Part shown: piece after piece, positions 1 to 8,332 of the stretch
How positions within the stretch are numbered: the first letter of the stretch is position 1
Layout: each line of letters begins with the position of its first letter
Source: Microbacterium galbinum
GTDB taxonomy: Bacteria; Actinomycetota; Actinomycetes; Actinomycetales; Microbacteriaceae
Direction of reading: 5' to 3'
DNA length: 64,000 nt
Assembly: GCF_023101185.1 (NCBI RefSeq)
Contig: NZ_CP078077.1
Coordinates: 649,630 to 713,629 of the forward strand
Notes under the pieces: generated by a model
What the model saw: the letters and a program-made list of their open reading frames with translations, nothing else
What the model was told of the DNA's origin: nothing
Database searches by the model: none
Position numbers and translations under genes: made by a program

Positions 1-40
1 AGCCGAAGCTGAATCGAGGTTATTTGGCATTTGACAAGTG

Positions 41-64
41 CACGCTGTTGAGTTCTCAAGGATC
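41..64 (-). promoter_or_regulatory. rRNA leader antitermination (boxA-like) motif
   Basis: On the minus strand this reads as a CCTTGAGAACTCAACAGCG block. This motif is characteristic of actinobacterial rRNA leaders and 16S-23S spacers, where it serves as the boxA/nut region for antitermination and precursor folding. Its placement downstream of a strong leftward promoter favours a leader over a spacer. The bases beyond (1-40) look like continuing leader. Confidence 0.65.
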
Positions 65-116
65 GGATGCTCCCACGACCCAGTCATCACAACCAGGCCC
101 GAAGGGCAACTTCTCT

Positions 117-144
117 ATCTTACTGATCTCGTTCCTGTTGTCAA
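117..144 (-). promoter_or_regulatory. Promoter of an rRNA operon leaving the window to the left
   Basis: Read on the minus strand, a perfect -35 TTGACA (139-144) is followed after 16 bases by TAAGAT (117-122), a near-consensus housekeeping promoter that would start transcription near base 110 and run leftwards. About 50 bases downstream lies an rRNA-leader antiterminator-like motif, so an rrn operon, with 16S first, should begin just outside the window. The 16S gene itself is not visible here. Confidence 0.7.
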
Positions 145-375
145 ATCGCGTTTCGGCGACTCGCTCAGCGGAATGAGGCAGTTCCTTCATCCAGAACACT
201 CAGAAGAGTTGATGTGGATTCGGGGGGGGGTGGTTCTCCGCTTGAGGGGGGTGAGGCTCTCGGCCTTTCCGCTTCCCTGTGGGGCGAACAGGTAATAACT
301 TACGTGGATTCCGGGGGTCGGGCAAATCCGGCCCGTCCGCCGGGCGTGTCGTCCCGATTTTCCGCGGAACGGCGG
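145..375. other. Upstream region of the rrn promoter, no gene seen
   Basis: This spacer separates the exporter stop codon (376) from the leftward rRNA promoter. It holds a run of nine G residues at 222-230 and an imperfect direct repeat GTGGATTC (213-220 and 304-311). It has fewer GC-rich codon-like features than its surroundings and no believable ORF. It may carry activator or further promoter elements for the rRNA operon, but none is clear. Confidence 0.4.
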
Positions 376-2109
376 TCACCAGGCCGTCCACGCCGCCCAG
401 AGCCGCGCATAGGGTCCCGGCGTCTCGACGAGGTCGGCGTGCGTTCCCGACTGCACGATCCGCCCGTCCTCCATCACCAGGATGCGGTCGGCCGTCACCG
501 CCTGGGTGAGCCGGTGCGCGATCACGATCCCCGTGCGCGCACCGATCGCCCGGGCCGCCGCATCGTCGAGGATCTCGGCGTCGGCCGACCCCGCCTCCGC
601 CGTCGCCTCATCGAGGATCACGACCGAGGCATCCGACAGCGCCACCCGCACCAGCGCCAGGTGCTGCGCCTGCCCCGGGGTGAGCGGATGCCCCGACTCC
701 CCCACCGGAGTGTCGAGCCCCTCGGGCAGGCGGTGGATCCAGTGCGCGTCCAGTGCGTCGATGACCGCGAGCATCCGCTCCTCGTCGGCATCCGCGAACA
801 GCCCCAGGTCGTCGCGTACCGTGCCCGCGAACACATGGGGCTCCTGGCTCAGCATGATCACGGCATCCTGCAGGTCGCGCGGGTGCCACTCCCCGATCGC
901 GCGGCCATCGTGGCGGACGTCTCCCCCGCTCACGGGGAGCGCACCCGCGAGCACGCGGGCGAGCGTCGTCTTGCCCGCACCGCTCGCCCCGACCACCGCG
1001 ATCCTCTCGCCCGCCGACGCGCGCAGTGAGACACCGGCGAGGTCGTCACGATCGGGACGATGTCCGAAGCGCAGCCCCTCGACGTCGATCGCGCCGCGAC
1101 GGGCGGGTCTCTCCTGCGTACGCGGCGCGGGAGAGGGGAGGCCGATCACTCCGAACAGGCGTGCGAGGCTGGCGCCGGCATCCTGCAGGTCGTCGATCCG
1201 GTAGAGCAGGCTGCTCATCGGTCCGAAGAGCCCGAGGAAGTAGAGCGCGGCGGCGGTCGCGGCGCCCAGCTCGACCAGACCGCCCGCGACGAGGAAGTAC
1301 CCCGTCACCAGGACGGCCGCGAGCCCCAGGAACTCGGCCCCGTTGAGGAAGACGTTGAAGTCGTTGCGCACCCGCGTCGCGCGCACCTCGAGCCCGATCG
1401 CCTGCTCGCTGGCCTCGGCGATCCCGGCCAGGTGCCTCTCCTCGGTGCGCAGCGCGACGACGGTGTCGACCCCGCGCACCGCCTCGATCGTGCGCTGCCC
1501 CCGCTCGGCCACCACCGCGCGGTGCGCGCGATAGATCGGAGCGGACCGGCGCAGGAACCAGCGCAGTGCGAAGAACTGCACCGGGGCGGCGCACAGGGCC
1601 GCCAGTGCGAAGCGCGCGTCGAGCGCCCCCATGCCGATCAGGCTCAGCACGATCCCGAAGACTGCGGTCAGGAAGGCGGGCAACGCCTCTTCGACGACCT
1701 CGCCCACCGCACGCACGTCGCCCGAGAGCCGCGCGACCAGGTCGCCGGTCCCCGCCGCCTCGATCCGCGACGTCGGTTGGGCGAGAGCCGTGCGGAACGC
1801 CGACTCGCGCACCTCCCGGATCGTGCCCTGCCCCAGCCGGGCCAGCAGCACGCGCCCCACCCACGTGAGCACGGCCGCCGACACCACGGATGCCGCGAGC
1901 ACCAGTCCGAAGGGCAGCAGCCCACTGCCGCCCGCCACGATGTCGTCGACCATGAGCCCGATCACCCACGGGGCGACGAGCGCCGCCCCGACGCCCGCGA
2001 ACAGGGTCACGAGCGCGAGGAGCACGAGACCCCGTCGATGCCCGAGCGCCGTGAGGAGTCCGCGCGCGGTGTCGCGGCGGCTCGCGACCGGCAGCTTCTC
2101 GTCGCTCAT
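376..2109 (-). CDS. ABC exporter half-transporter, subunit with intact Walker A
   Basis: This 577-residue protein is an ABC exporter: about six membrane helices in residues 1-300, then a nucleotide-binding domain. Walker A is GASGAGKTT at about residue 374, the Q-loop is LSQEP, Walker B is VVILDEAT at about 496, and the switch histidine lies in IAHR. The ABC signature is LTPGQ instead of LSGGQ. The start was placed at 2109, not the longer 2232 frame, because ATGA overlaps the stop of the upstream subunit and the longer frame only reads through that gene's repeat tail. It almost certainly forms a heterodimer with the 2106-3872 product. The substrate (drug, lipid or peptide) cannot be told from sequence. 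Confidence 0.9.
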   Translation of the reverse strand: MSDEKLPVASRRDTARGLLTALGHRRGLVLLALVTLFAGVGAALVAPWVIGLMVDDIVAGGSGLLPFGLVLAASVVSAAVLTWVGRVLLARLGQGTIREVRESAFRTALAQPTSRIEAAGTGDLVARLSGDVRAVGEVVEEALPAFLTAVFGIVLSLIGMGALDARFALAALCAAPVQFFALRWFLRRSAPIYRAHRAVVAERGQRTIEAVRGVDTVVALRTEERHLAGIAEASEQAIGLEVRATRVRNDFNVFLNGAEFLGLAAVLVTGYFLVAGGLVELGAATAAALYFLGLFGPMSSLLYRIDDLQDAGASLARLFGVIGLPSPAPRTQERPARRGAIDVEGLRFGHRPDRDDLAGVSLRASAGERIAVVGASGAGKTTLARVLAGALPVSGGDVRHDGRAIGEWHPRDLQDAVIMLSQEPHVFAGTVRDDLGLFADADEERMLAVIDALDAHWIHRLPEGLDTPVGESGHPLTPGQAQHLALVRVALSDASVVILDEATAEAGSADAEILDDAAARAIGARTGIVIAHRLTQAVTADRILVMEDGRIVQSGTHADLVETPGPYARLWAAWTAW

Positions 2110-3872
2110 GCGTCGTCCCTCTGATCGGGGTCGTCCCGCGGATTGCGGTCGTCCCGCGGATCGGGATCCTCCCGCGGGTCGGGGTGGTCCCTCTGATCTG
2201 GGTCGTCCCTCAGATCGTGCACGTGCGCGCACGCCGCGAGCAGCGAGGCGCGGTCGGTGAGCAGCAGGATCGTGCGCCCGTCACGGGCGAGACCCTCGGC
2301 GACCTGCGCCTCGGTGATCGGATCGATCGCGGTGGTCGGCTCGTGCAGCACGAGCAGGGGCTGCGGTTGGTGCAGGGCCCGGGCGAGCAGAAGGCGCTGA
2401 CGCTGACCGCCCGAGAGCCGCAGGCCGCGCTCGCCCACGCGCTCGTCGAGACCGTCGGGCAGCCGGCGCAGCACCTCGTCGAACGCGGATGCCTCGAGGT
2501 GCGCGGCGTCGATCGGATCGGCGATGTTCTCGGCCGCCGTGCCGCTGAACACCGCGGCGTCGTGCGGCGGGGCGAACACCCGGGACCGGAGACCCTCGGC
2601 ATCGAGGCGGGCGGCATCCGTTCCGGTCAGCAGCAGCTCGCCGACCTCGGGCTCGCGCTGTCCGCCGAACAGACGCGCGAGATCGGCGATCCGCGCGGGG
2701 TCTGCGCGAATCCCCGTGAGCTCGCCCGCGCGGATCTCGATCGGCCGCCCGTCGACATCGAGGCGCGCGACCACTCCGCCCGCGGGCACTCCACCTGCGG
2801 CCGCGGCGACGGCATCCGTCACCGGCATCCGCTCGACGGCATCCGCTCCCGCTTCGGCGGCATCCGCTCCCGCTTCGGCGGCATCCATTTCCGCTTCGGC
2901 GGTGAACTCGGCGATGCGCGTCGCCGACCCGTGCTTGCTCGCGATCTGCGCCGGCAGATAGCCGAGCGCCTGCAGAGGTCCGCGGATCGTCTGCGCGAGC
3001 CCCATCGCCGTGACGAATCCGCCGACCGTGATCGCGCCCTCCAGCGCGAGCCGACCGCCGAGCATCGCGATGCCGGTGAAGGCGAGACCGCTCACCAGCA
3101 GGTTCAGCGCCGTGAGCCCGGCCGTCGCCTTCTCGGCGCGATAGGCGGCTTCGGCCGCGACCGCGCTCTCGGCGACGTAGCGCTCGGCCGCTCGGGGAGC
3201 CCCGCCCAGGGCGCCGAGCACGCGCAGGCCGGTCGCGAAGTCGGTGCTCACCGCGTCGAGCCGAGCGGCCTGCTTCTGCGCCGCGTATCCGCGACGGCGC
3301 AGGCCCCCGCTCACGGCGTGCACGACGAACGCCTGCACGAGCGTGCCGATCACGACGGCGATCGCGAGCGGCCAGGCGATGACGAGCAGCGTGATGCACG
3401 CGACGAGCACCGCCGTCGCCGCGGCCGCCTGCTCGGCGATCACCCAGAAGAACCCGGCCGTCTGCCCGGCATCCGACGAGGAGATCGTCAGCACCTCGCC
3501 GGCCGGACGCCGCACGCGACGGCGCAGCGCGAGCCCGAGCACCCCCTGCCGCAGCGCGTGCTCGCCGCGCGCGTAGACGACGGTGGCGGAGCGATCACCC
3601 ACCTGCCACGCGCAGATCAGTACCGCGAACACGGCGACGAGGAACACCAGCGCCCACCCGAGCGCGACCGGGTCGTGCGGAGCGATGGCCCGGTCGATCA
3701 CGACGCCCACCGCGACGGGCACCATGACCTCGGCGAGTTGATGCCCGCAGAAACCCGCGATCGACAGCGCCGCGCGCAGCCGACGCCCGCGCCCCCACAC
3801 CCCCTCGCGGAACGCCCCTCCCACGGTCGTCGGAGCAGGATTCGGCTCGAGGTTCGGCGCAGGGCGGGGCAT
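2106..3872 (-). CDS. ABC exporter half-transporter, degenerate nucleotide site
   Basis: This 588-residue membrane-plus-ATPase protein is the first gene of a two-gene exporter operon. The signature LSGGQRQRLLLARAL is intact at about residue 486. The Walker A region (about residues 383-402) has no GxxGxGKS, the Walker B acidic pair reads LHEP instead of LDEP, the Q-loop glutamine is missing, and the switch histidine is replaced by aspartate (LLTDR). It therefore cannot form its own hydrolytic site but can supply the signature to the partner's Walker A. An Ala/Glu/Asp-rich linker (three 21-bp units, about 2841-2903) precedes the ATPase domain. A charged repeat tail ends the protein. Confidence 0.88.
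   Translation of the reverse strand: MPRPAPNLEPNPAPTTVGGAFREGVWGRGRRLRAALSIAGFCGHQLAEVMVPVAVGVVIDRAIAPHDPVALGWALVFLVAVFAVLICAWQVGDRSATVVYARGEHALRQGVLGLALRRRVRRPAGEVLTISSSDAGQTAGFFWVIAEQAAAATAVLVACITLLVIAWPLAIAVVIGTLVQAFVVHAVSGGLRRRGYAAQKQAARLDAVSTDFATGLRVLGALGGAPRAAERYVAESAVAAEAAYRAEKATAGLTALNLLVSGLAFTGIAMLGGRLALEGAITVGGFVTAMGLAQTIRGPLQALGYLPAQIASKHGSATRIAEFTAEAEMDAAEAGADAAEAGADAVERMPVTDAVAAAAGGVPAGGVVARLDVDGRPIEIRAGELTGIRADPARIADLARLFGGQREPEVGELLLTGTDAARLDAEGLRSRVFAPPHDAAVFSGTAAENIADPIDAAHLEASAFDEVLRRLPDGLDERVGERGLRLSGGQRQRLLLARALHQPQPLLVLHEPTTAIDPITEAQVAEGLARDGRTILLLTDRASLLAACAHVHDLRDDPDQRDHPDPREDPDPRDDRNPRDDPDQRDDA
2112..2219. repeat. 18-bp tandem repeat, six units, coding
   Basis: Six imperfect 18-bp units (2112, 2130, 2148, 2166, 2184, 2202) encode six hexapeptides of the type PDxRDD at the extreme C-terminus of the upstream exporter subunit. 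The array ends three bases before the ATGA overlap with the next gene. It looks like slippage expansion added after the folded domain, since the ATPase fold is complete before it. Confidence 0.85.
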
Positions 3873-4055
3873 CGGGACTCCAGGAATCGGGGGCCCTCTT
3901 CACGCTAGCGAGGGCGGGTGTCGCCCAGCGGACAAGTGCTGTCGACCACCGGACCGGTTCGCGGGGCCCGGGATTCCCGCCCCGGTCACGGCGTCGATCC
4001 GGGCGTGCGTCGCCGCGCGGAGTACTGCCACACTGGTGCGCGGAGAGGGAGTCCC

Positions 4056-5111
4056 ATGAGCGCGCACGACCACGAACCAGAACCGGCACGACCCGCGAAG
4101 GCGCGTCGTCCGTGGCGGCGGACGAAGATCGCCGTCGCCTGCGTCGTCGGGGTGGCCGCGGTCGTGGCGATCGTCGGCTCGCTCACCCCGTGGCCGTCGG
4201 CCATGATCATCCGCGCCGTGTTCACCAAGGGCGGTGACGAGACAGCGGCGGAGATGGAGAAGCACGTGCCCGACGTCGAGCTCACCGAGCAGCTCGACGT
4301 CGCCTACGGGGACCGGGGTGCCGACACGACCCTGGACGTCTTCTCCCCGGCATCCGCCACCGGCCCGTTGCCCACGGTCGTCTGGATCCACGGCGGCGCC
4401 TGGATCTCGGGCGCGAAGGAGAACGTCGATCCGTACCTGCGCATCCTCGCCGCCGAGGGCTACACGACGATCGGCGTGAACTACACGATCGGCCCCGAGG
4501 GCGTGTACCCGCTCGCGGTGAACCAGCTCAACGAGGCGCTCGCCTACATCGACGAGCATGCCGCCGAGCTGGGCGTCGATCCCACGCGGATCGTGCTCGC
4601 CGGGGACTCCGCCGGTGCCCAGCTCGCCAGCCAGATGGCCACGCTCATCACGAGCCCCGACTACGCCGAGATCATGGACATCACGCCGTCGATCGAGGCC
4701 TCGCACCTGGTCGCGACCGTGCTCAACTGCGGCGTCTACGATCTGTCGGCGCTCGCGCAGCTCGACGGGATCGCCGGCTGGGGCTTCAAGTCGGCGATGT
4801 GGGCGTACTCCGGCACCAAGACCTGGGCCGAGGACTCGACGGGCGCGACGATGTCGACCGTGGACTGGGTGACCGCGGACTTCCCCGCGACCTACATCTC
4901 GGGCGGCAACGGTGACGGCCTCACCTGGCTGCAGTCGATCCCGATGGCGAAACGCCTCGACGAGGTGGGGGTCGAGGTCACGACGCTCTTCTGGCCGGCG
5001 CCGCACGAACCGGCGCTCCCCCACGAGTACCAGTTCCACCTCGACCTGCCGGATGCCCGGACCGCCCTGCAGAAGACCATCGACTTCCTGGACGCGCACA
5101 CGAGTCGCTGA
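4056..5111 (+). CDS. Membrane-anchored alpha/beta-hydrolase (carboxylesterase-like)
   Basis: The 351-residue product has a basic N-terminus and one membrane segment (about residues 24-45), then an alpha/beta-hydrolase domain facing outwards. The oxyanion motif HGGAW and nucleophile elbow GDSAG match the hormone-sensitive lipase/carboxylesterase group, and a histidine near the end (PHEYQFH) could complete the triad. ATG 4056 was chosen because GGAGAGGGAG sits just upstream, while the longer frame has no membrane-signal-like start. It is divergent from the exporter and convergent with the decarboxylase. The natural ester substrate is unknown. Confidence 0.85.
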   Translation: MSAHDHEPEPARPAKARRPWRRTKIAVACVVGVAAVVAIVGSLTPWPSAMIIRAVFTKGGDETAAEMEKHVPDVELTEQLDVAYGDRGADTTLDVFSPASATGPLPTVVWIHGGAWISGAKENVDPYLRILAAEGYTTIGVNYTIGPEGVYPLAVNQLNEALAYIDEHAAELGVDPTRIVLAGDSAGAQLASQMATLITSPDYAEIMDITPSIEASHLVATVLNCGVYDLSALAQLDGIAGWGFKSAMWAYSGTKTWAEDSTGATMSTVDWVTADFPATYISGGNGDGLTWLQSIPMAKRLDEVGVEVTTLFWPAPHEPALPHEYQFHLDLPDARTALQKTIDFLDAHTSR

Positions 5112-5120
5112 GGCGCGCTG

Positions 5121-6494
5121 TCAGGCCATGGTGTCGAGGATGCCGACGAGGTCTTCGAAGGTCGTGAGCGGGTTGAGGATCGCGAAGCGCGTGTTCGGGC
5201 GGCCCTTGTGCGAGCTCGGCACGACGAAGGCGCGCTGCGAGTCGAGCAGGGCGGCCGACCAGCGGTCGTAGTCGGCGCGTTCCCACCCGTCACGCTCGAA
5301 CACGACGACCGAGAGCTGCGGATCGCGCACGAGCCGGAGCCCGGGGCGTGCCGCTATCTCGTCGGCGATGCGGCGGGTGAGCGTCATCGTCGCCCCGACC
5401 GCGTCGCGGTAGGACGTGACGCCGTACGTCGCGAGCGAGAACCAGAGCGGCAGACCGCGGGGGCGCCGGGTGAGTTGGATCGAGTAGTCGGACGGGCTGA
5501 AGTCGTCGCCGTCGGTGAGCGCATCGAGGTACTCGGCGTGCTGGGTGTGCGCGCGGCGTCCCGCCTCCGGATCGCGGTAGATCAGGGCGCAGCAGTCGAA
5601 CGGCGCGAACAGCCACTTGTGCGGATCGACGATCACCGAGTCCGCGCGCTCCACCCCGGCGAAGATGTGCCGCGCCTCGGGCGACAGCATCGCGGTGAGT
5701 CCGTACGCGCCGTCGATGTGCAGCCAGAACTCGAACTCGTCCTTCAGAGCAGCGATGCCGGCGATGTCGTCGACGATGCCGAAGTTCGTCGATCCCCCGG
5801 TCGCGACGACCGCGCAGATCTCGTCACCGTGTTCGGCGAGGGCGTCGCGCACGGCATCCGCGCGGAGAACGCCGTCGTCGCCCGCCGGCACGAGCAGCAC
5901 GTCGGCATCCATCACCCGCGCGGCCGATTTGTTCGAGGAGTGCGCCTCGACGCTGCAGACGATCTTCCACCGCGACGGGAGTTGCTTGCCCGCCTCGAGG
6001 AGCCGTGCCTTGGCGGCCTCGCGCGCGGCGACCAGCGCCGACAGGTTGCCGATCGTACCGCCCTGCACGAAGACCCCGCCCGCGGTGTCGGGAAGCCCGA
6101 ACTCCTTCGCCAGGAACGAGAGCACCTCGTTCTCGGCGTGCACGGCGCCCGCTCCCTCGAGCCAGCTGCCGCCGTAGAGACCGGATGCCGACACCACCAG
6201 GTCGAACGCGATCGCCGCCATGGTCGGCGCGGTGGGGATGAACGACAGGTACAGCGGATGACTCGTGGTCAGGCACGCCGGCGCGAGGATGTGCTCGAAC
6301 ACGCTGAGCGCCCGGTTGGCCCCCAGTCCCGCGTCGGTGATCGTCGCCCCGACGAGCCGGTTGAGCTCGGCCTCGCTCTGCGGCTTGTCGAGCGGCACGT
6401 CGGCCGCCAGCATCCGCCGTCGGGAGTAGTCGAGCACCGCGTCGACGATGGCCGTCGACTCGGCCGAGGCGGCGTGCATGCGCACAGCATCCAT
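5121..6494 (-). CDS. Group II PLP-dependent amino-acid decarboxylase
   Basis: At 457 residues it has the length and motifs of the aromatic-amino-acid/glutamate/diaminobutyrate decarboxylase family: the PLP lysine in DPHKWLFAPFDCC, the cofactor-stacking region AHSSNKSA, and the PLP-binding Asp-Ala in HIDGAYG. It removes the carboxyl group of an amino acid to give an amine; which amino acid cannot be read from sequence. It follows the TetR gene by 10 bases, with AAGGAACG as ribosome site, so the two are one operon. The divergent neighbour is an agmatine deiminase, so arginine or another diamine precursor is a tempting but unproven substrate. Confidence 0.85.
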   Translation of the reverse strand: MDAVRMHAASAESTAIVDAVLDYSRRRMLAADVPLDKPQSEAELNRLVGATITDAGLGANRALSVFEHILAPACLTTSHPLYLSFIPTAPTMAAIAFDLVVSASGLYGGSWLEGAGAVHAENEVLSFLAKEFGLPDTAGGVFVQGGTIGNLSALVAAREAAKARLLEAGKQLPSRWKIVCSVEAHSSNKSAARVMDADVLLVPAGDDGVLRADAVRDALAEHGDEICAVVATGGSTNFGIVDDIAGIAALKDEFEFWLHIDGAYGLTAMLSPEARHIFAGVERADSVIVDPHKWLFAPFDCCALIYRDPEAGRRAHTQHAEYLDALTDGDDFSPSDYSIQLTRRPRGLPLWFSLATYGVTSYRDAVGATMTLTRRIADEIAARPGLRLVRDPQLSVVVFERDGWERADYDRWSAALLDSQRAFVVPSSHKGRPNTRFAILNPLTTFEDLVGILDTMA

Positions 6495-6504
6495 GGGGCG
6501 TTCC

Positions 6505-7212
6505 TTACTTCGCGGAGGAGGGAGCGGACGCCGGGGCGTCGAGCGGGTTCGGGGTGAGCGTGTTCAAGGTGAGGGGATTCGGGGTGAGGGGATTCGGTGC
6601 ATCGTCGCGCGGATCGAGCACGACGGCGAGCGTGCGCCGGGCGAGGGCGGCGCGATCGTGCGGCGCCCACTTCACCAACGAGTGCGCGTTCATGCCGTCG
6701 ATCATCGCGAGCAGCAGCCAGGCCGCGGTCTCGGTGCGGGTCGCCGAGATCTCGCCCGAGGCGACGGCACGGGCGAGATGCGCCTCGAGGGCGCTCTGCC
6801 AGAGGTCCATCTCGGAGCGCACGCGCGCGGCGAGCGCTTCGTTGCGCGCCCCCAGCGCCCACGCCTGCACCCACACGAGGGTCACGTCGTCGCGACGGCC
6901 GTCGAGCAGCGTCTCGGTCATGTGCAGCAGGTTGTCGCGCACGGTCGCGCCGGGGTCGAACGACGCCATCACCTCGTCGCGCTCGGCCGCCACGATCTCG
7001 CCGAAGACATCGGCGAGGAAGGCGTCCATGCCCGGGCGGTAGTGCGCGACGAGAGCCGGGGTGACACCCACGCGGGCGGCGACGGCACGGAGGGTGAGAG
7101 CCTCCAGCCCGCTCTCGCGGGCGAGCCCGACGGCCCCCTCGAGGATCGAGCGGTCGCGCTCTTCGGGAGGGAGGCGCCGGGGGCCGGAGACTCTTGACGT
7201 CGTGTTCATCAC
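6505..7212 (-). CDS. TetR-family regulator of the amine cluster
   Basis: The 235-residue protein has a TetR helix-turn-helix at residues about 18-65 (ALTLRAVAARVGVTPALVAHY) and an all-helical C-terminal ligand domain. GTG 7212 and ATG 7209 are both possible starts; a -10 TACGGT lies only a few bases upstream, so the mRNA is probably leaderless or nearly so. The C-terminus carries PNPLT-type repeats made by 15-bp units. It is divergent from agmatine deiminase with an inverted repeat between them, and likely controls both directions, responding to an amine or its precursor. Confidence 0.85.
   Translation of the reverse strand: MMNTTSRVSGPRRLPPEERDRSILEGAVGLARESGLEALTLRAVAARVGVTPALVAHYRPGMDAFLADVFGEIVAAERDEVMASFDPGATVRDNLLHMTETLLDGRRDDVTLVWVQAWALGARNEALAARVRSEMDLWQSALEAHLARAVASGEISATRTETAAWLLLAMIDGMNAHSLVKWAPHDRAALARRTLAVVLDPRDDAPNPLTPNPLTLNTLTPNPLDAPASAPSSAK
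6547..6600. repeat. 15-bp tandem repeat at the 3' end of the TetR gene
   Basis: Units start at 6547, 6562, 6577 and 6592 (about 3.6 copies). They encode a repeated five-residue PNPLT-like motif in the last 30 residues of the regulator, after the folded ligand-binding domain. Confidence 0.8.
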
Positions 7213-7217
7213 CGGTT

Positions 7218-7246
7218 ACCGTAGCACCTGTTGATCGCATGTTCAA
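7218..7246 (-). promoter_or_regulatory. TetR-gene promoter overlapping an inverted-repeat operator
   Basis: On the minus strand TTGAAC (7241-7246) and TACGGT (7218-7223) are spaced 17 bases apart, ending just before the regulator's start. The -35 is one arm of the imperfect palindrome TTGATC-GCAT-GTTCAA (7231-7246). A TetR dimer there would block its own promoter and could also affect the divergent deiminase gene. The assignment is inferred from position and symmetry. Confidence 0.5.
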
Positions 7247-7273
7247 TAACCACTCCACCGCGAGGAGACACCG

Positions 7274-8332
7274 ATGGCCTGGCGCATGCCCGCAGAGACC
7301 GCACGCCACGATCGCACCTGGATGGCCTTCCCCGTCGAGGGCCAGACGCTCGGCGAGAGCGCGGCCGAACGCGACGAGGGGTACGCGACGTGGACGGCGG
7401 TGGCGCACGCGGTCGCCGAGTTCGAGCCGGTCACGATGCTGGTCGATCCGCGCGAGCTCGCGCGAGCGAGGCGGATGCTGGGAGCGGGTGTCGAGATCGT
7501 GGAGGCACCGGTCGACGAGTTCTGGATGCGCGACTCCGGACCGACCTTCGTGATCGACGACGAACGCCCCGAGGCGCTCGGCGCGGTCGACTGGATCTTC
7601 AACGGCTGGGGCGACCCGGAGTGGGCCGACTGGGCGGCGGCCGCGCAGCACGCCCGCATCATCGCACGCGGCGTCGACGCCGAGCTCGTGAGCTCGACCC
7701 TCGTGAACGAGGGCGGCGGGATCCACGTCGACGGCCAGGGCACCGTGCTGCTCACCGAGACCGTGCAGCTCGACCCGCGCCGCAATCCCTACGCCGACCG
7801 GCAGCGCGTCGAGGCCGAGATGCTGCGCACGATCGGGGCGACCAAGGCGGTCTGGCTGCCGCGCGGCCTCACTCGCGACTACGACGACTTCGGCACCAAC
7901 GGGCATGTCGACATCGTGGCGACGATCGTCTCGCCCGGGCGCCTGCTGCTGCACGCGCAGAACGATCCCGCGCACCCCGACCACGCGGTGACGCGCAAGC
8001 TGCGGGCGCACCTCGCCGAGCAGACGGATGCCGCCGGCCGCAGCTTCGAGGTGATCGATCTCCCCGCGCCCTCCACGCTGCGCGACGACGAGGGCTTCGT
8101 GGACTGGAGCTATGTCAACCATCTCGTGACGAACGACGGCGTGGTCGCCTGCGGGTTCGGAGACGAACGGGCAGATGCCGTGGCGCGCGAGATCCTCGGC
8201 GAGGCGTATCCCGGCCGACGCGTCGTGACCGTCGATGCACGACCGCTGTTCGACCGCGGGGGCGGCATCCACTGCATCACCCAGCAGCAGCCGGCGCTCG
8301 GGCAGTCCTCACCCACGGGCGCACTCGCATGA
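7274..8332 (+). CDS. aguA: Agmatine deiminase
   Basis: This 352-residue enzyme belongs to the agmatine/peptidyl-arginine deiminase family, which converts agmatine to N-carbamoylputrescine and ammonia. Family motifs are complete: WMRDSGP, NEGGGIHVDGQGT, GTNGHVD, and the catalytic cysteine near the C-terminus in GGGIHCITQQQP. GAGGAG precedes ATG 7274. Its stop overlaps the amidase start as ATGA, so the amidase is likely the next enzyme, hydrolysing the carbamoyl amide. The family also includes relatives with other guanidino substrates, so the exact substrate is inferred. Confidence 0.88.
   Translation: MAWRMPAETARHDRTWMAFPVEGQTLGESAAERDEGYATWTAVAHAVAEFEPVTMLVDPRELARARRMLGAGVEIVEAPVDEFWMRDSGPTFVIDDERPEALGAVDWIFNGWGDPEWADWAAAAQHARIIARGVDAELVSSTLVNEGGGIHVDGQGTVLLTETVQLDPRRNPYADRQRVEAEMLRTIGATKAVWLPRGLTRDYDDFGTNGHVDIVATIVSPGRLLLHAQNDPAHPDHAVTRKLRAHLAEQTDAAGRSFEVIDLPAPSTLRDDEGFVDWSYVNHLVTNDGVVACGFGDERADAVAREILGEAYPGRRVVTVDARPLFDRGGGIHCITQQQPALGQSSPTGALA

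Noticed and set aside
31-36. Plus-strand TTGACA as a rightward promoter
   Set aside because: No fitting -10 or gene follows; it lies within the leftward rRNA leader.
2184-3908. Long plus-strand ORF opposite the ABC exporter gene
   Set aside because: Arg/Glu/Gly-rich composition typical of antisense frames in high-GC genes; the minus-strand protein has clear ABC motifs.
6269-8272. Long minus-strand ORF opposite the deiminase
   Set aside because: Low-complexity Arg/Gly/His composition; the plus-strand agmatine deiminase has a complete catalytic set.
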